Shown: positions 52,366 through 59,917 of the stretch, piece by piece
Layout of the letters: every line of letters starts with the position of its first letter
How positions within the stretch are numbered: the first letter of the stretch is position 1
Assembly (NCBI RefSeq): GCF_042650605.1
Contig: NZ_JBHSBN010000011.1
Coordinates: 62,001 to 126,000 of the forward strand
DNA length: 64,000 nt
DNA from: Micromonospora_J zhanjiangensis
GTDB taxonomy: Bacteria > Actinomycetota > Actinomycetes > Mycobacteriales > Micromonosporaceae
Direction of reading: 5' to 3'
Made by a program: the position numbers and the translations under genes
Notes under the pieces: model-generated
What the model was told of the DNA's origin: nothing
The model's input: the letters and a program-made list of their open reading frames with translations, nothing else
Database searches by the model: none

Positions 52366-52493
52366 CTTGTTCTCATCACACTGCCAGCGTGGCCGGCCGG
52401 CACGGCCGATGCCGGCCGCAGGTCGCCAGCAGGCCGGGGCCGGGCCGGCGCGGCCCGCTTGCGGGCCGCCTTGATCGACACTGCTCGGGCGCG

Positions 52494-52815
52494 GTGACGG
52501 TAGGCGTTTGGGCATCCCAGTGGATGACGGCTCAGGTTCAGCTCAAGCCGACCACTCGCGCCCGGTATGAAGTAGCGCTGCGCCGGCAGATCCTTCCGAC
52601 CTGGGCCGAGGTTTCGCTCTCGGCAGGCTCCTACAGGAGGTGGCGGCGTTCGGCCGTGGCTGCGGGCGCCAACGTCAAGGCGGTACAGCGGATGCTTGAA
52701 CATACCTCGGCGTCGATGAGGCTGGACGTGTACGCGGGTCTGATCGGGGACGACCTGGACGCGGTGGCCACCCGGCTGGATGAGGCGGTCGCGGCACGGG
52801 ATGCGGACTATTGCG
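52494..52815 (+). pseudogene. Tyrosine integrase with internal deletion
   Basis: The frame first encodes a SAM-like N-terminal DNA-binding domain (TVGVWASQWMTAQVQLKPTTRARYEVALR, LPTWAEVSLSAG) and then jumps straight to the C-terminal end of a tyrosine recombinase (AVAAGANVKAVQRMLEHTSASMRLDVYAGL). The catalytic Tyr remains in LDVYAGL, but the central domain with the first Arg, Lys and the HxxR box, some 200 residues, is missing. No start codon with a ribosome site is evident. It is the relic of an integrase that used the neighbouring tRNA-Thr site. Confidence 0.85.
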
Positions 52816-52859
52816 GACCGGGATGGTCGGTGGCGCTGTTGTTGATCTCGGAAAACGAC

Positions 52860-52886
52860 GAAGCCCAGGTCGTTGACCTGGGCTTC
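52860..52886 (-). terminator. Hairpin next to att copy 2
   Basis: Bases 52860-52871 and 52875-52886 form a perfect 12-bp stem with a 3-base loop. On the minus strand it follows the tRNA-Thr 3' half after seven bases and is trailed by ttcgtcgttttc, as expected of a tRNA terminator carried along at the attachment site. Confidence 0.7.
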
Positions 52887-52892
52887 TGCACC

Positions 52893-52935
52893 GAGCCGCC
52901 TGACGGAATCGAACCGTCGACCTACGCATTACGAG
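52893..52935 (-). other. Attachment-site copy 2: 3' half of a tRNA-Thr(CGT) gene
   Basis: This is an exact 43-base copy of 51693-51735, offset by exactly 1200 bp. Again only the anticodon loop to the discriminator base is present and no 5' half follows. It marks the left end of the prophage-like element to its right; the restored tRNA should be at that element's far end. Confidence 0.88.
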
Positions 52936-53073
52936 TTGATCGGTGCATTGTTTTGGGACTGGCATCGGCTGGCATCCCCGTTCCGTCGCCCCTGCTAGAC
53001 GCCTCAGTGCCAGTCAGTGCCACCTGATGCCAACCGCGCTACTGCAACGGGATGGTGCAACGGAAGAATGTCG

Positions 53074-53397
53074 TCAACTGCGCGACAGGTCGTCGGTGGC
53101 ACCGTTGACGGAATCGAGTGGGGCGGTATTCAGCGCGTCCTCGGCGCCGCATCCGTAGCCGCGGTAGTACTCGTTGCGGGGTGCGCTGGCGACGGCGGTC
53201 GCGAGGTTCCGCTCGGCTCGGCGGGAGTTGGCGGCCAGGCCGATGAGACCGAAGCCGAAGCCGACCGCGAACAGCGCCCATGCCCTACCGCTGAGCTGCT
53301 CGTCGATGAGCGCCAGCCCGGCGGAGATCAGGACTGCCAGGACGGCCACGCCGACGAGGACGGTGACCGTCTTGCACGTTCCAGCCTGCCGCATCAT
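53074..53397 (-). CDS. Small two-helix membrane protein
   Basis: This 107-residue protein has two hydrophobic segments (about 10-32 and 42-60) and a polar C-terminal half with RNEYYRGYGCGAEDALN. ATG 53397 has GGGGAA five bases upstream. It is the first gene inside the element beside att copy 2. No family is recognised; surface-exclusion or membrane-anchoring roles are only guesses. Confidence 0.6.
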   Translation of the reverse strand: MMRQAGTCKTVTVLVGVAVLAVLISAGLALIDEQLSGRAWALFAVGFGFGLIGLAANSRRAERNLATAVASAPRNEYYRGYGCGAEDALNTAPLDSVNGATDDLSRS

Positions 53398-53742
53398 CGC
53401 TTTCCCCACTCCCCCGTGCTACGCCGTTGTAACAGTCCGGTCTCTACTGCCATCGCGAGTCGACCACACAACGTTTCCGTCCGACACCCAAGCGCGCTGT
53501 CGGCCATCGTCACCCGATCGTGGGCTTGACCAGCGCGGACAGGCGACGCCGGTACAAATTTGAGACGCTCCGTAGTCCCACTGTCCGGACTCGCCCGAAA
53601 CTTTCACACGTACTGTAATCGTGGCGGTTGAATACTCAACATCGGCTATATCGATACCCAACGTTACGGTTCAGATAGCGCGAAACCAGTGTCACAGGGC
53701 CGCGACCCTTTTGTCATGATCGCCGATCTTCCTATCGGCTGG
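53398..53742. other. AT-richer intergenic region
   Basis: These 345 bases have lower GC than any core region in the window. An 80-codon frame on the minus strand (53661 to 53419) starts only with TTG, lacks a ribosome site, and is not supported. No hairpin of note was seen. It probably carries the promoter of the small membrane gene and marks recently acquired DNA. Confidence 0.55.
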
Positions 53743-54144
53743 TCAGCGGATCGTCAGCGTCGTCCGGTCAGCCGGATACACCCGCTCGCGTCCACCGATC
53801 GACACGACGAGCACCGGCACACCCTCCGGGATGTCCAGCCGTGCCCGCTCGGTCGGCGTCGGCAGCCGGCCGGTCACCTCCGCCCCGCGCGGCACCGACA
53901 CCCGCTGACGCTCCATCGGCTCACGCACCCGGGTACCACGGCCAGGGGCAACGTCGACCAGGCCGTCCGCGCGCAGCAGCGCCACCGCCCGCCGGACAGT
54001 GCCGCGGCCCACCCCGTACTCCTGAGTCAGTCTCGTCTCGGACGGCAGGGGCTCTCCGGGCGCCCACTCGCCGGCGGCCAGCCTGGCGCGCAGGATGTCG
54101 GCCAGCTGGAGATGCCGCGGCACGCCCGAGTGGGAGTTGATCAC
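53743..54144 (-). CDS. GntR-family regulator
   Basis: This 133-residue protein has a GntR winged helix (8-75: HLQLADILRARLAAGEWAPGEPLPSETRLTQEYGVGRGTVRRAVALLRADGLVDVAPGRGTRV) and a short C-terminal beta segment (about 85-133), much shorter than a UTRA or FCD domain. GTG 54144 is leaderless-looking. A divergent inverted repeat at 54172-54201 lies close upstream. Short GntR proteins often govern transfer or excision in actinomycete integrative elements (KorSA-like); that parallel is inference. Confidence 0.88.
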   Translation of the reverse strand: MINSHSGVPRHLQLADILRARLAAGEWAPGEPLPSETRLTQEYGVGRGTVRRAVALLRADGLVDVAPGRGTRVREPMERQRVSVPRGAEVTGRLPTPTERARLDIPEGVPVLVVSIGGRERVYPADRTTLTIR

Positions 54145-54171
54145 ATTGTGGACGGTATGAGGCGATGATCA

Positions 54172-54201
54172 AACAATCGGTGGGGGCAATGATCGATTGT
54201 T
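54172..54201. promoter_or_regulatory. Inverted repeat upstream of the GntR gene
   Basis: AACAATCG at 54172-54179 and its reverse complement at 54194-54201 are spaced by 14 bases, about two helical turns centre to centre, in an AT-rich stretch. It is a candidate binding site for the adjacent GntR protein. No gene is supported between 54202 and 54422. Confidence 0.55.
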
Positions 54202-54422
54202 CGAACCACCGCCTTTACCTGCGGTGATGCGGGCGTGCGACGGGGCCCCGGGACGCGGTCCGGAGCCCCGCTGTACGCAGGCCCGACCCGCATCGACCCC
54301 GCCCGGCCAGCGTAACGGTCGGGCCCGACGCCACACCTGCCCGACCGGGGCGTCCGGCCGCTACTCTGAGGTAGCCGCCCATGCCCACCTGCATTATCCC
54401 GGCCAGCACGAAGGGCACCGCC

Positions 54423-55298
54423 GTGACACCCAACCCCCTGGCCAGACGACGCAGACTCAGCCGCGCCCTGGTCGATCTCCGCGACAAAGCCGGCTACGGC
54501 CACGTCGAGCTGGCCCGCCGCTCCGGCGTGACTGCCAGCGTCATCAGCCGCCTGGAGTCTCCCTCCGAACCGGGGCGGCGGCCCAACGTGCTGCACGTCC
54601 GCAAGCTCCTCGACGCGCTCGACGTGCCCCGCGGCTCCGACGAGTTCATCCACATCGAGAAGCTCGCCGAGGACGCCGCGGACAGCCGCTGGTGGGACTC
54701 GCACACCTACCGGGCGATGGGTGGCGGACAGCGCGTCTTCGCGCTCGTCGAGCTGGGCGCCGCGACGATCGACGAGTACGCGGCCGGGCTGCTTCCCGGC
54801 CTGGTCCAGACCGAGGAGTACGCCCGGCACCGGATCGCCGCCGGCGAGGAGGCCGACGTCGACGTGGACGCCATCGTGGCCGGACGACTCGGCCGGCAGC
54901 GGCAGCTCGCCGAGCAGGGCACGACGTACCGCCTGGTCCTCGAAGAGCACGCCGTCCGGCGGTACCCGGTGCCGCCGGCGGTGATGCTCGACCAGCTGCG
55001 GCACCTGCTCGACCTGGCCGACCGGCCGCAGGTCAGCATCCGGGTGCTGCCGGTCGCCGCGGACCTTGGCCCGGGACCGGCGCCGCGCGCACCGTACGCG
55101 CACATCAGCTACCCCGACCCGGACGACCCGCCCATCGTCATCATCGACGGTGTCGGGGATCCGCTACTCGACACGTCCGAGTCGAGTGTCTCGGGGTATG
55201 CGCGCCTCTGTGAGAGGCTGCGCCGGGCGGCTCTGTCTGACGCGGACAGTGCCGCTCTCATCCACCAGGTGGCCGGCGCGCTGGCCACCACGATCTGA
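54423..55298 (+). CDS. XRE-family regulator with DUF5753 domain
   Basis: This 291-residue protein has an N-terminal XRE HTH (about 8-70: ALVDLRDKAGYGHVELARRSGVTASVISRLES) and a C-terminal DUF5753 domain (about 90-285: LVELGAATIDEYAAGLLPGLVQTEEYARHRI, YRLVLEEHAVRRYPVPPAVMLDQLRHLLDL, VLPVAADLGPGPAPRAPYAHISY). In actinomycetes such regulators pair with small DUF397 proteins, as here, in a regulator-antagonist or toxin-antitoxin-like unit. GTG 54423 has AGGG about seven bases upstream; ATG 54381 is an alternative. Confidence 0.9.
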   Translation: MTPNPLARRRRLSRALVDLRDKAGYGHVELARRSGVTASVISRLESPSEPGRRPNVLHVRKLLDALDVPRGSDEFIHIEKLAEDAADSRWWDSHTYRAMGGGQRVFALVELGAATIDEYAAGLLPGLVQTEEYARHRIAAGEEADVDVDAIVAGRLGRQRQLAEQGTTYRLVLEEHAVRRYPVPPAVMLDQLRHLLDLADRPQVSIRVLPVAADLGPGPAPRAPYAHISYPDPDDPPIVIIDGVGDPLLDTSESSVSGYARLCERLRRAALSDADSAALIHQVAGALATTI

Positions 55299-55313
55299 TC
55301 CGGAGGGATCGCC

Positions 55314-55538
55314 ATGTCCGACCCGCAGTTCACCAACACCACCGACCCGAGGTTCACTGCCTGGCGGAAGTCGACGAAGTCCGGCAACGAGGGGACCTGC
55401 GTCTTCGTCGCCGAGTCGACCGACACCGTGGCGGTCGCCGACAGCAAGGCCGGCCCGGACGCGCCGATCGTGGCGGTCGACCGGGCCGCGTTCGCGGCGT
55501 TCATCGGCGCCGTCAAGGCGGGGACCCTCACCGCCTGA
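55314..55538 (+). CDS. DUF397 protein
   Basis: This 74-residue protein shows the DUF397 pattern FTAWRKSTKSGNEGTCVFVAES, then VAVADSKAGPDAPIVAVDRAAFAAFIGAVKAG. It follows the XRE-DUF5753 gene by 15 bases, with a GGAGG site just upstream. In Streptomyces such proteins bind and modulate their regulator (the WhiJ group). A strong terminator follows, so the pair is a discrete unit. Confidence 0.92.
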   Translation: MSDPQFTNTTDPRFTAWRKSTKSGNEGTCVFVAESTDTVAVADSKAGPDAPIVAVDRAAFAAFIGAVKAGTLTA

Positions 55539-55556
55539 CCTGCAACTTCTACAGAG

Positions 55557-55590
55557 GACGGCCGGCGCACCACGCGCCGGCCGTCCTTTT
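55557..55590 (+). terminator. Rho-independent terminator
   Basis: Bases 55557-55568 and 55574-55585 form a perfect 12-bp GC-rich stem with a 5-base loop, followed by cTTTT. It ends the XRE-DUF397 message. Confidence 0.9.
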
Positions 55591-55614
55591 GCATCTCCAT
55601 CGGGTGAGTCCCTT

Positions 55615-55836
55615 GTGACCTTGGATGGGGACTGTCAATGTGGTGTGTGCCGATCGGGACAATCCCAGCGGCACGGGCAGTGCGACGAACACGGTCTCCA
55701 TCAGCACCGGTACGGCCGCCGGCGCGCTGCCACCCAGCAGGGTGCGGCAGTGGTGCGGGTGCTCCCGTTGCTACGGCCGCTGCCGCACCCCCGGATCGGC
55801 CCGGCGGCGCGTGGATCCCCGTCACCACGGGAGTAG
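55615..55836 (+). CDS. Small Cys/His-rich protein
   Basis: This 73-residue frame starts VTLDGDCQCGVCRSGQSQRHG and has a CxCxxC cluster, another Cys at CDEH, several His residues and a basic C-terminus. A GGTGAG motif lies about eight bases before GTG 55615. The Cys/His pattern suggests a zinc-binding small protein as found in actinomycete elements, but coding status is only moderately certain because an overlapping frame on the same strand is open too. Confidence 0.5.
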   Translation: MTLDGDCQCGVCRSGQSQRHGQCDEHGLHQHRYGRRRAATQQGAAVVRVLPLLRPLPHPRIGPAARGSPSPRE

Positions 55837-55874
55837 GCAGCACGCCGCCGGGCCCCCGCAGAGGAGGTCCGCAA

Positions 55875-56066
55875 GTGCGCATCTCACTCCGACGGCAGGC
55901 GCCGGACCCGATCGCGGCGGCCAGCGCCGAGATCCTCCAGGCGGCCCACGACGACGACGCCGAGGAGGCCACCAAGGCCCGGGAGCGTCTGCTCCAACTG
56001 GCCCGCAACGACACCAGCGGCCGGTACCCGGGCCGGCCGACCGGCCGGATCGGCGGCAACCGTTGA
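55875..56066 (+). CDS. Small helical protein
   Basis: This 63-residue protein has a GAGGAGG ribosome site ideally placed before GTG 55875. The centre is one acidic helix (AAASAEILQAAHDDDAEEATKARERLLQLAR) and the C-terminus is Gly/Arg-rich. It starts the run of overlapping small genes. No family recognised. Confidence 0.65.
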   Translation: MRISLRRQAPDPIAAASAEILQAAHDDDAEEATKARERLLQLARNDTSGRYPGRPTGRIGGNR

Positions 56067-56071
56067 CCGCC

Positions 56072-56257
56072 ATGGACGACGGCGCCACCCGATCCGACGT
56101 CATCCGGGCCATCCGGCTGACGTTCGCCCAGCACGACTGCGACGCCGGCCAAGCGCGGCAACGCCGGTGCCCGCACTGCACGCCGGACGGCTGCAGGCAG
56201 CTGGAGTGGGCCAACCGGGAGTGGCGCGACCTCGGCCGGGGCGGTGGTCAGCGGTGA
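56072..56257 (+). CDS. Small zinc-binding-like protein (61 aa)
   Basis: This 61-residue protein has a helical start (TRSDVIRAIRLTFAQHDCDAG) and then CPHCTPDGC followed by a Trp-rich end (LEWANREWRDL). Three Cys and a His around residues 21-41 could bind zinc. Its stop overlaps the next GTG. ATG 56072 lies five bases after the preceding stop, so the genes are likely coupled. Confidence 0.65.
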   Translation: MDDGATRSDVIRAIRLTFAQHDCDAGQARQRRCPHCTPDGCRQLEWANREWRDLGRGGGQR

Positions 56258-56358
56258 CGCCCGACGACCTGCGCCGCGGCCGGCTCCTCTACTGGATCGT
56301 CCTGGCCATCCTGGCGGCCGTGATCATCGGCGGTGTCGCCCGGAGGTGGCCCGGATGA
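56254..56358 (+). CDS. Single-helix membrane micropeptide (34 aa)
   Basis: This 34-residue peptide has a polar start (VTPDDLRRGR), one membrane segment (LLYWIVLAILAAVIIGGVA) and a basic end RRWPG. Overlaps of GTGA with the gene before and ATGA with the gene after show it is translated in a coupled chain. It is too short to assign. Confidence 0.6.
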   Translation: MTPDDLRRGRLLYWIVLAILAAVIIGGVARRWPG

Positions 56359-56546
56359 CCGGCCCGGCAAAGCCGCGCGACACCCGGTGCCTGACCTGCC
56401 ACCTGCTCGGAGGGCGAAAGCACGCCCGCTGCGGCGGATGGGCCAAGGACGGACCGTGCACGTGCAAGCCCTGCTGGCCGCCCGGGACCAGCCCGCCGCC
56501 CCGGCCGGTCCTGCCGTTCACCAAGGGATGGCGGCCGACTCGATGA
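56355..56546 (+). CDS. Small Cys-rich protein (63 aa)
   Basis: This 63-residue protein has seven Cys residues: CLTCHLLGG, ARCGGW, GPCTCKPCW. The spacing could hold one or two zinc ions. ATG 56355 overlaps the stop of the micropeptide gene. It is the last of four coupled small genes and is followed by a hairpin. Confidence 0.65.
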   Translation: MTGPAKPRDTRCLTCHLLGGRKHARCGGWAKDGPCTCKPCWPPGTSPPPRPVLPFTKGWRPTR

Positions 56547-56562
56547 CGACCGGCACGACGAT

Positions 56563-56592
56563 GCCCCGCCCACCCAACCGGGTGGGCGGGGC
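56563..56592. terminator. Bidirectional hairpin terminator
   Basis: Bases 56563-56575 and 56580-56592 form a perfect 13-bp GC stem with loop AACC. It lies between the small-gene chain and the convergent MerR-like gene. No T run follows. Confidence 0.75.
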
Positions 56593-56601
56593 CGCTGGCG
56601 T

Positions 56602-56817
56602 CTACTCCTCGCGCTGAGCCGCCCGACGTCGGAGGAACTCGTGCACCGCTGCTGGCTGAACGTACCGGTAGCCGCTCTCGGACCGGTACCAGTCCTGGCC
56701 TCGGGCGCCGAACTCGCCGCGGTCGACGCGGCGGCGAATGGTGTCGACACTGTCCGGGTAGCCGGCGGCCTGGACCTGGTCCGTCACCTGCCGCACGGTG
56801 AGCCACTCGGATGCCAC
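56602..56817 (-). CDS. MerR-like/excisionase-type winged-helix protein
   Basis: This 71-residue protein is a single DNA-binding unit: WLTVRQVTDQVQAAGYPDSVDTIRRRVDRGEFGARGQDWYRSESGYRYVQPAAVHEFLRRR. It resembles MerR-type winged helices of excisionases (Xis). GTG 56817 follows GGAGAGG. The 11-base motif gcaactctggc lies directly upstream at 56841-56851 and again at 56932-56942, in the gap shared with the divergent membrane-HTH gene, and could be its binding site. A role in excision is plausible for an integrated element. Confidence 0.72.
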   Translation of the reverse strand: MASEWLTVRQVTDQVQAAGYPDSVDTIRRRVDRGEFGARGQDWYRSESGYRYVQPAAVHEFLRRRAAQREE

Positions 56818-56920
56818 GTCGCCCCTCTCCGCGATCCCTCGCAACTCTGGCGAGTGCCCCGATGATCGCAGATCAACAGGCTGGAGGGCAGTACCGGGTG
56901 GGGGCGACATGCCGTAACCC

Positions 56921-56947
56921 TAGCAACGTTGGCAACTCTGGCAACCC
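56921..56947. repeat. Three 9-bp iteron-like direct repeats
   Basis: Three adjacent 9-mers, tagcaacgt, tggcaactc and tggcaaccc, share the core GCAAC. They end seven bases before the ATG of the membrane-HTH gene. With the related copy at 56841-56851 they look like an operator or iteron set for a DNA-binding protein of the element. Confidence 0.65.
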
Positions 56948-56953
56948 TGTGCC

Positions 56954-58327
56954 ATGATTCCCCGCATGAACGTGCCCACCTGGCTCAGCGCGATCGCCGA
57001 CCACGCCCAGGCGTACGCCCCGCACATCGCGGCCGGCGCCGGCGCGGTCGGCATGATCCTCGCCGCCTACGCCATCCGCCGTTTCACCAGAGACCGTGAG
57101 CACGACGACCTGGCGGCGAACCTCGGCGTGATCCTCTTCGGCGTCGTCACCACCGAGGGGATGTGGGAGGTCGTCCGCCACAAGCTCGGCGTCAACGTCG
57201 GCCTTACTATCGCGATGTTCGCCGCGTTCGACGTGGTCATCTACTCGCAGGGCCGGGCCGCGATCCGCAAGCTCACCGCGAACCCGAAGGCCCGCGTCGG
57301 CACCTACCTGGCCATCATCTGGGCCCTGTCGATCGCCGCCGCGCTCACCGTCTCCACCGCTGGCGGGAACGTCACCACCCAGCTATTCCGGCTGTTCTCC
57401 CCGCTGGTGGCCGCCGCCCTCTGGACGCAGAAGGTCACCGAGCTGCGTAACGGCAAGGCCGAGCGGGTCGAGTCCAACTGGATCTGGACTCCGACCCGGA
57501 TCCTGGTCGAGAAGGGCTGGATGAAGCCCGGCGCGGCAGAGGACCTCACCGAGGTGTTCCGCAAGCGGCGCATCGCCGCCTTGGTCGACGCCGGTCTGGA
57601 GCTGGACGCCCAGTTGAAAGCTGCGGACCAGCGGACCGACCGGGCGAAGGCGTCGAGGTGGCGTCGGCAGGATCCGCTCGTGGCCGCCCGGCGCCGGGTC
57701 CAGCGGCTGACCAAGGCCGCCGACCCGGACGACGTGGCCGCCGCCCGCCGCCAGCTGCGCATGACGCTGAACATCGAGCAGGAACTGTTCCGCGACGACA
57801 GCGCCCCGTCCGATGACGAGCGGGAGCTGCTCGACGAGGTCCGCCGAATCATGACCCAGGCCACCACCCGGGTCCGCGACGACCACGCGCGAGGCGGCGA
57901 GGTCTGGTCCAACCCGATGATCCAGATCCGGCCCACGACCCCCGAACGGGCGGCCCTCGTGCGCCACCTCGACGACCGCTCGATGGGTCGACTCGACGCG
58001 ATCGTTGACGCCGTCACCGACCCGCCCGCTGAGTCGGCACCGACCCACACGCCGACTCACGGCGACCCGGCCCAGCGACCCACCACCGACCCAGCACCGG
58101 CGCCCCGCCGTGAGTCGACCCGGGCCGCGACCCGACCCACCCGATCGACCGTCACCGAGCCGGTCCGTGAGTCGGCCGCTGGGTCAACCCAGGCCGACGA
58201 CAAGCGACTCGCCGCCGCGTACAAGCGGCTCGCCAGGAAGTTCGGCCGGCCGCCGTCCGGCACCGAACTCGCCGCCGAGGCTGGTGTCAGCAAGTCGACC
58301 GCGAACCGCTGGAAGAGCAGGCAGTAG
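56954..58327 (+). CDS. Multi-spanning membrane protein with C-terminal HTH
   Basis: This 457-residue protein has four or five membrane segments in its first 160 residues (about 20-38, 58-72, 85-98, 116-134, 140-158), a long charged helical middle (200-330), a Pro/Thr/Arg-rich low-complexity linker (355-415) and a C-terminal helix-turn-helix (about 420-457: YKRLARKFGRPPSGTELAAEAGVSKSTANRWK). A membrane part joined to an HTH recalls Spd/DUF2637-type transfer proteins of actinomycete elements, though I cannot match it firmly. ATG 56966 is an alternative start. Confidence 0.72.
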   Translation: MIPRMNVPTWLSAIADHAQAYAPHIAAGAGAVGMILAAYAIRRFTRDREHDDLAANLGVILFGVVTTEGMWEVVRHKLGVNVGLTIAMFAAFDVVIYSQGRAAIRKLTANPKARVGTYLAIIWALSIAAALTVSTAGGNVTTQLFRLFSPLVAAALWTQKVTELRNGKAERVESNWIWTPTRILVEKGWMKPGAAEDLTEVFRKRRIAALVDAGLELDAQLKAADQRTDRAKASRWRRQDPLVAARRRVQRLTKAADPDDVAAARRQLRMTLNIEQELFRDDSAPSDDERELLDEVRRIMTQATTRVRDDHARGGEVWSNPMIQIRPTTPERAALVRHLDDRSMGRLDAIVDAVTDPPAESAPTHTPTHGDPAQRPTTDPAPAPRRESTRAATRPTRSTVTEPVRESAAGSTQADDKRLAAAYKRLARKFGRPPSGTELAAEAGVSKSTANRWKSRQ

Positions 58328-58405
58328 AAGCCCCGGGGCGCGGCTCACCGACCAAAGCAGGGCCGCGCCCCGGGTCCCAACCCCATCGGAGGAAGGACCC
58401 ACATC

Positions 58406-58645
58406 ATGACGCAGGAGCTCATCCTCGCGGAGCCGGCCACGCCGGAAGCGTCGCCGCCGCCCCCACGGCCGTGGACCCGGGCCGCACTGATCCTCACCGC
58501 GCTGACCATCGGGTCGGTCGGCGTGGGCATCTACGGCGACCTGACCGGCCACGCTGCCCTGGTCCGGGCCGCCTGGATCGGCCTGGCCGTGTTCGGCGCG
58601 GCCCTGTTCCTGGTGCTGTTCGGCGCGGACCGGGAGGCAAGCTGA
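58406..58645 (+). CDS. Small membrane protein
   Basis: This 79-residue protein has a Pro-rich N-terminus and two hydrophobic segments (about 26-46 and 52-72). GGAGGAAGGA precedes the ATG by some eight bases. Its stop overlaps the next start (TGATG region), so they are coupled. No family recognised. Confidence 0.7.
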   Translation: MTQELILAEPATPEASPPPPRPWTRAALILTALTIGSVGVGIYGDLTGHAALVRAAWIGLAVFGAALFLVLFGADREAS

Positions 58646-58893
58646 TGTCTGCGCACCAGCCGCCGATACCCCGGTACCGGCTCCACATCTTCGACGGCAC
58701 GTACGAGGTGCTGCACCACCGCACCTACGTGGTGACGCTCGACCTGAACGCCCCCGGCTTCGGCAGCGTCCTCGACCGGCACCTCCAGCAGCTCACCCGC
58801 GAAGCCGTCACGGCCAACGAGCCGATGGACGCCCCGCGGCTGGAGGTCCGCGACCTGGCCGGCAACAAGGTGCTCGACTGGACGGGGGCCTGA
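58645..58893 (+). CDS. Small soluble protein of unknown function
   Basis: This 82-residue protein looks alpha/beta with two strands (YRLHIFDGTYEVLHHRTYVVTLDL) and a helix (VLDRHLQQLTREAVTA), ending in a strand VRDLAGNKVLDW. The ATG shares one base with the upstream stop. It belongs to the coupled run 58.4-59.9 kb. Confidence 0.68.
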   Translation: MSAHQPPIPRYRLHIFDGTYEVLHHRTYVVTLDLNAPGFGSVLDRHLQQLTREAVTANEPMDAPRLEVRDLAGNKVLDWTGA

Positions 58894-58894
58894 C

Positions 58895-59416
58895 GTGGCG
58901 CACACCATGTCCCCGACCGCCGTGGCCATCCTGCTCGTGCTGGCCATCGTCGTCGACTACATGTCCGTCGGACCGAACAGCCTGCGGGACCGGCTCGCGT
59001 TCATCATGGCCACCCCCGCCATCCGCGAAGGCTTCAACGGGTCGCCGCTGGACCGCAAGACCGTCGAGGCGGCCGGCGGCCTCATCCAGCACCTGCTCAA
59101 CTCGACCAACGGCGCATACATCGCCGGCGCGTCCGTCAACGCGATCCTCGGCGCCATCATCGGCATCCTGTGGATCTACGTCATCGGCTGCATGCTGCCC
59201 ACCAAGGCGAGCAAGCGGTTGGGCCGCTTCGCCACGCTGACCTGGCCACAGTCCGGCCTGTACCGGCTCAACGGCAAGCTCTGGGCCGCCGCGGTGATAC
59301 TCGGGCTGATGTCCGACCTGCCCCGCGGCTTCATCGGTGACCTGACTCGCGGATCCATCGACCTGGCCACCAGCCTGGTCGCGCCCCTGCCCGCCTTCCT
59401 GTTCGGAGCTGCCTGA
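58895..59416 (+). CDS. Membrane protein with three to four helices
   Basis: This 173-residue protein has hydrophobic segments at about 8-26, 72-98, 124-142 and 152-170, with a polar loop 27-70 (LRDRLAFIMATPAIREGFNG). GTG 58895 follows the previous stop directly, and its own stop overlaps the next ATG by one base. A role in conjugal transfer or membrane anchoring is possible given the element context; no family was identified. Confidence 0.7.
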   Translation: MAHTMSPTAVAILLVLAIVVDYMSVGPNSLRDRLAFIMATPAIREGFNGSPLDRKTVEAAGGLIQHLLNSTNGAYIAGASVNAILGAIIGILWIYVIGCMLPTKASKRLGRFATLTWPQSGLYRLNGKLWAAAVILGLMSDLPRGFIGDLTRGSIDLATSLVAPLPAFLFGAA

Positions 59417-59901
59417 TGCTGACCACGATCCTCGCGGCCGCCACCGAGCCGCACCGCGGCTGGGGCGGACCCGTCGCCCTCGGCATCGTCGTCGTCGCCT
59501 ACGCCACCGGCGCGGCCCTGCACTGGGAATGGCGTAAGCGCCGCGGTGACCTCCCCTCCCCCGCCGAGGGGGGTGACAACCGCCGTGGTGTCAACCCGCA
59601 GCTCAGCGAGGTGTCTGACACCGATGACACCACCGCTGACACCCCGTGGTGGGGGCGGATCGTCGAGCGCGGCGGCCGGCGAGTCCGGGTCGTGCCCGGC
59701 GCCGTCCCGGAGCGGGATCCGGAGCTGGACTGGGACCTGGAGGAGGGCGACACCGAGACGCTCGAAGAGGCCGTCGACCGGATGGATCAGGACGGCGTGC
59801 CGTACGCGGAGATCGTCCGCCGGGTGATGGCGGACTACGAGGTGTCGGAGTCGACGGCGAAGCGCCGGATCCGGGAGAGCCGGCAGGCCCGCGCGGCCTG
59901 A
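59416..59901 (+). CDS. Membrane-anchored protein with C-terminal HTH-like region
   Basis: This 161-residue protein has one membrane segment (about 17-37), an acidic disordered middle, and a C-terminal helical region (about 115-158: TLEEAVDRMDQDGVPYAEIVRRVMADYEVSESTAKRRIRESR) that looks like a helix-turn-helix. It is the second membrane-plus-HTH protein of this element, after the 457-residue one. A terminator follows its stop. Confidence 0.7.
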   Translation: MLTTILAAATEPHRGWGGPVALGIVVVAYATGAALHWEWRKRRGDLPSPAEGGDNRRGVNPQLSEVSDTDDTTADTPWWGRIVERGGRRVRVVPGAVPERDPELDWDLEEGDTETLEEAVDRMDQDGVPYAEIVRRVMADYEVSESTAKRRIRESRQARAA

Positions 59902-59917
59902 CCCCCGGACAGCGCGA

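Noticed and set aside
52362..53027. A single long protein running through the integrase relic and att copy 2
   Set aside because: Its C-terminal part is just translation of the tRNA-Thr fragment (DGIEPSTYALR), and the same peptide appears at copy 1. This is a known annotation artefact.
53419..53661. An 80-codon minus-strand gene in the AT-richer gap
   Set aside because: It has only a TTG start, no ribosome site and no recognisable domain.
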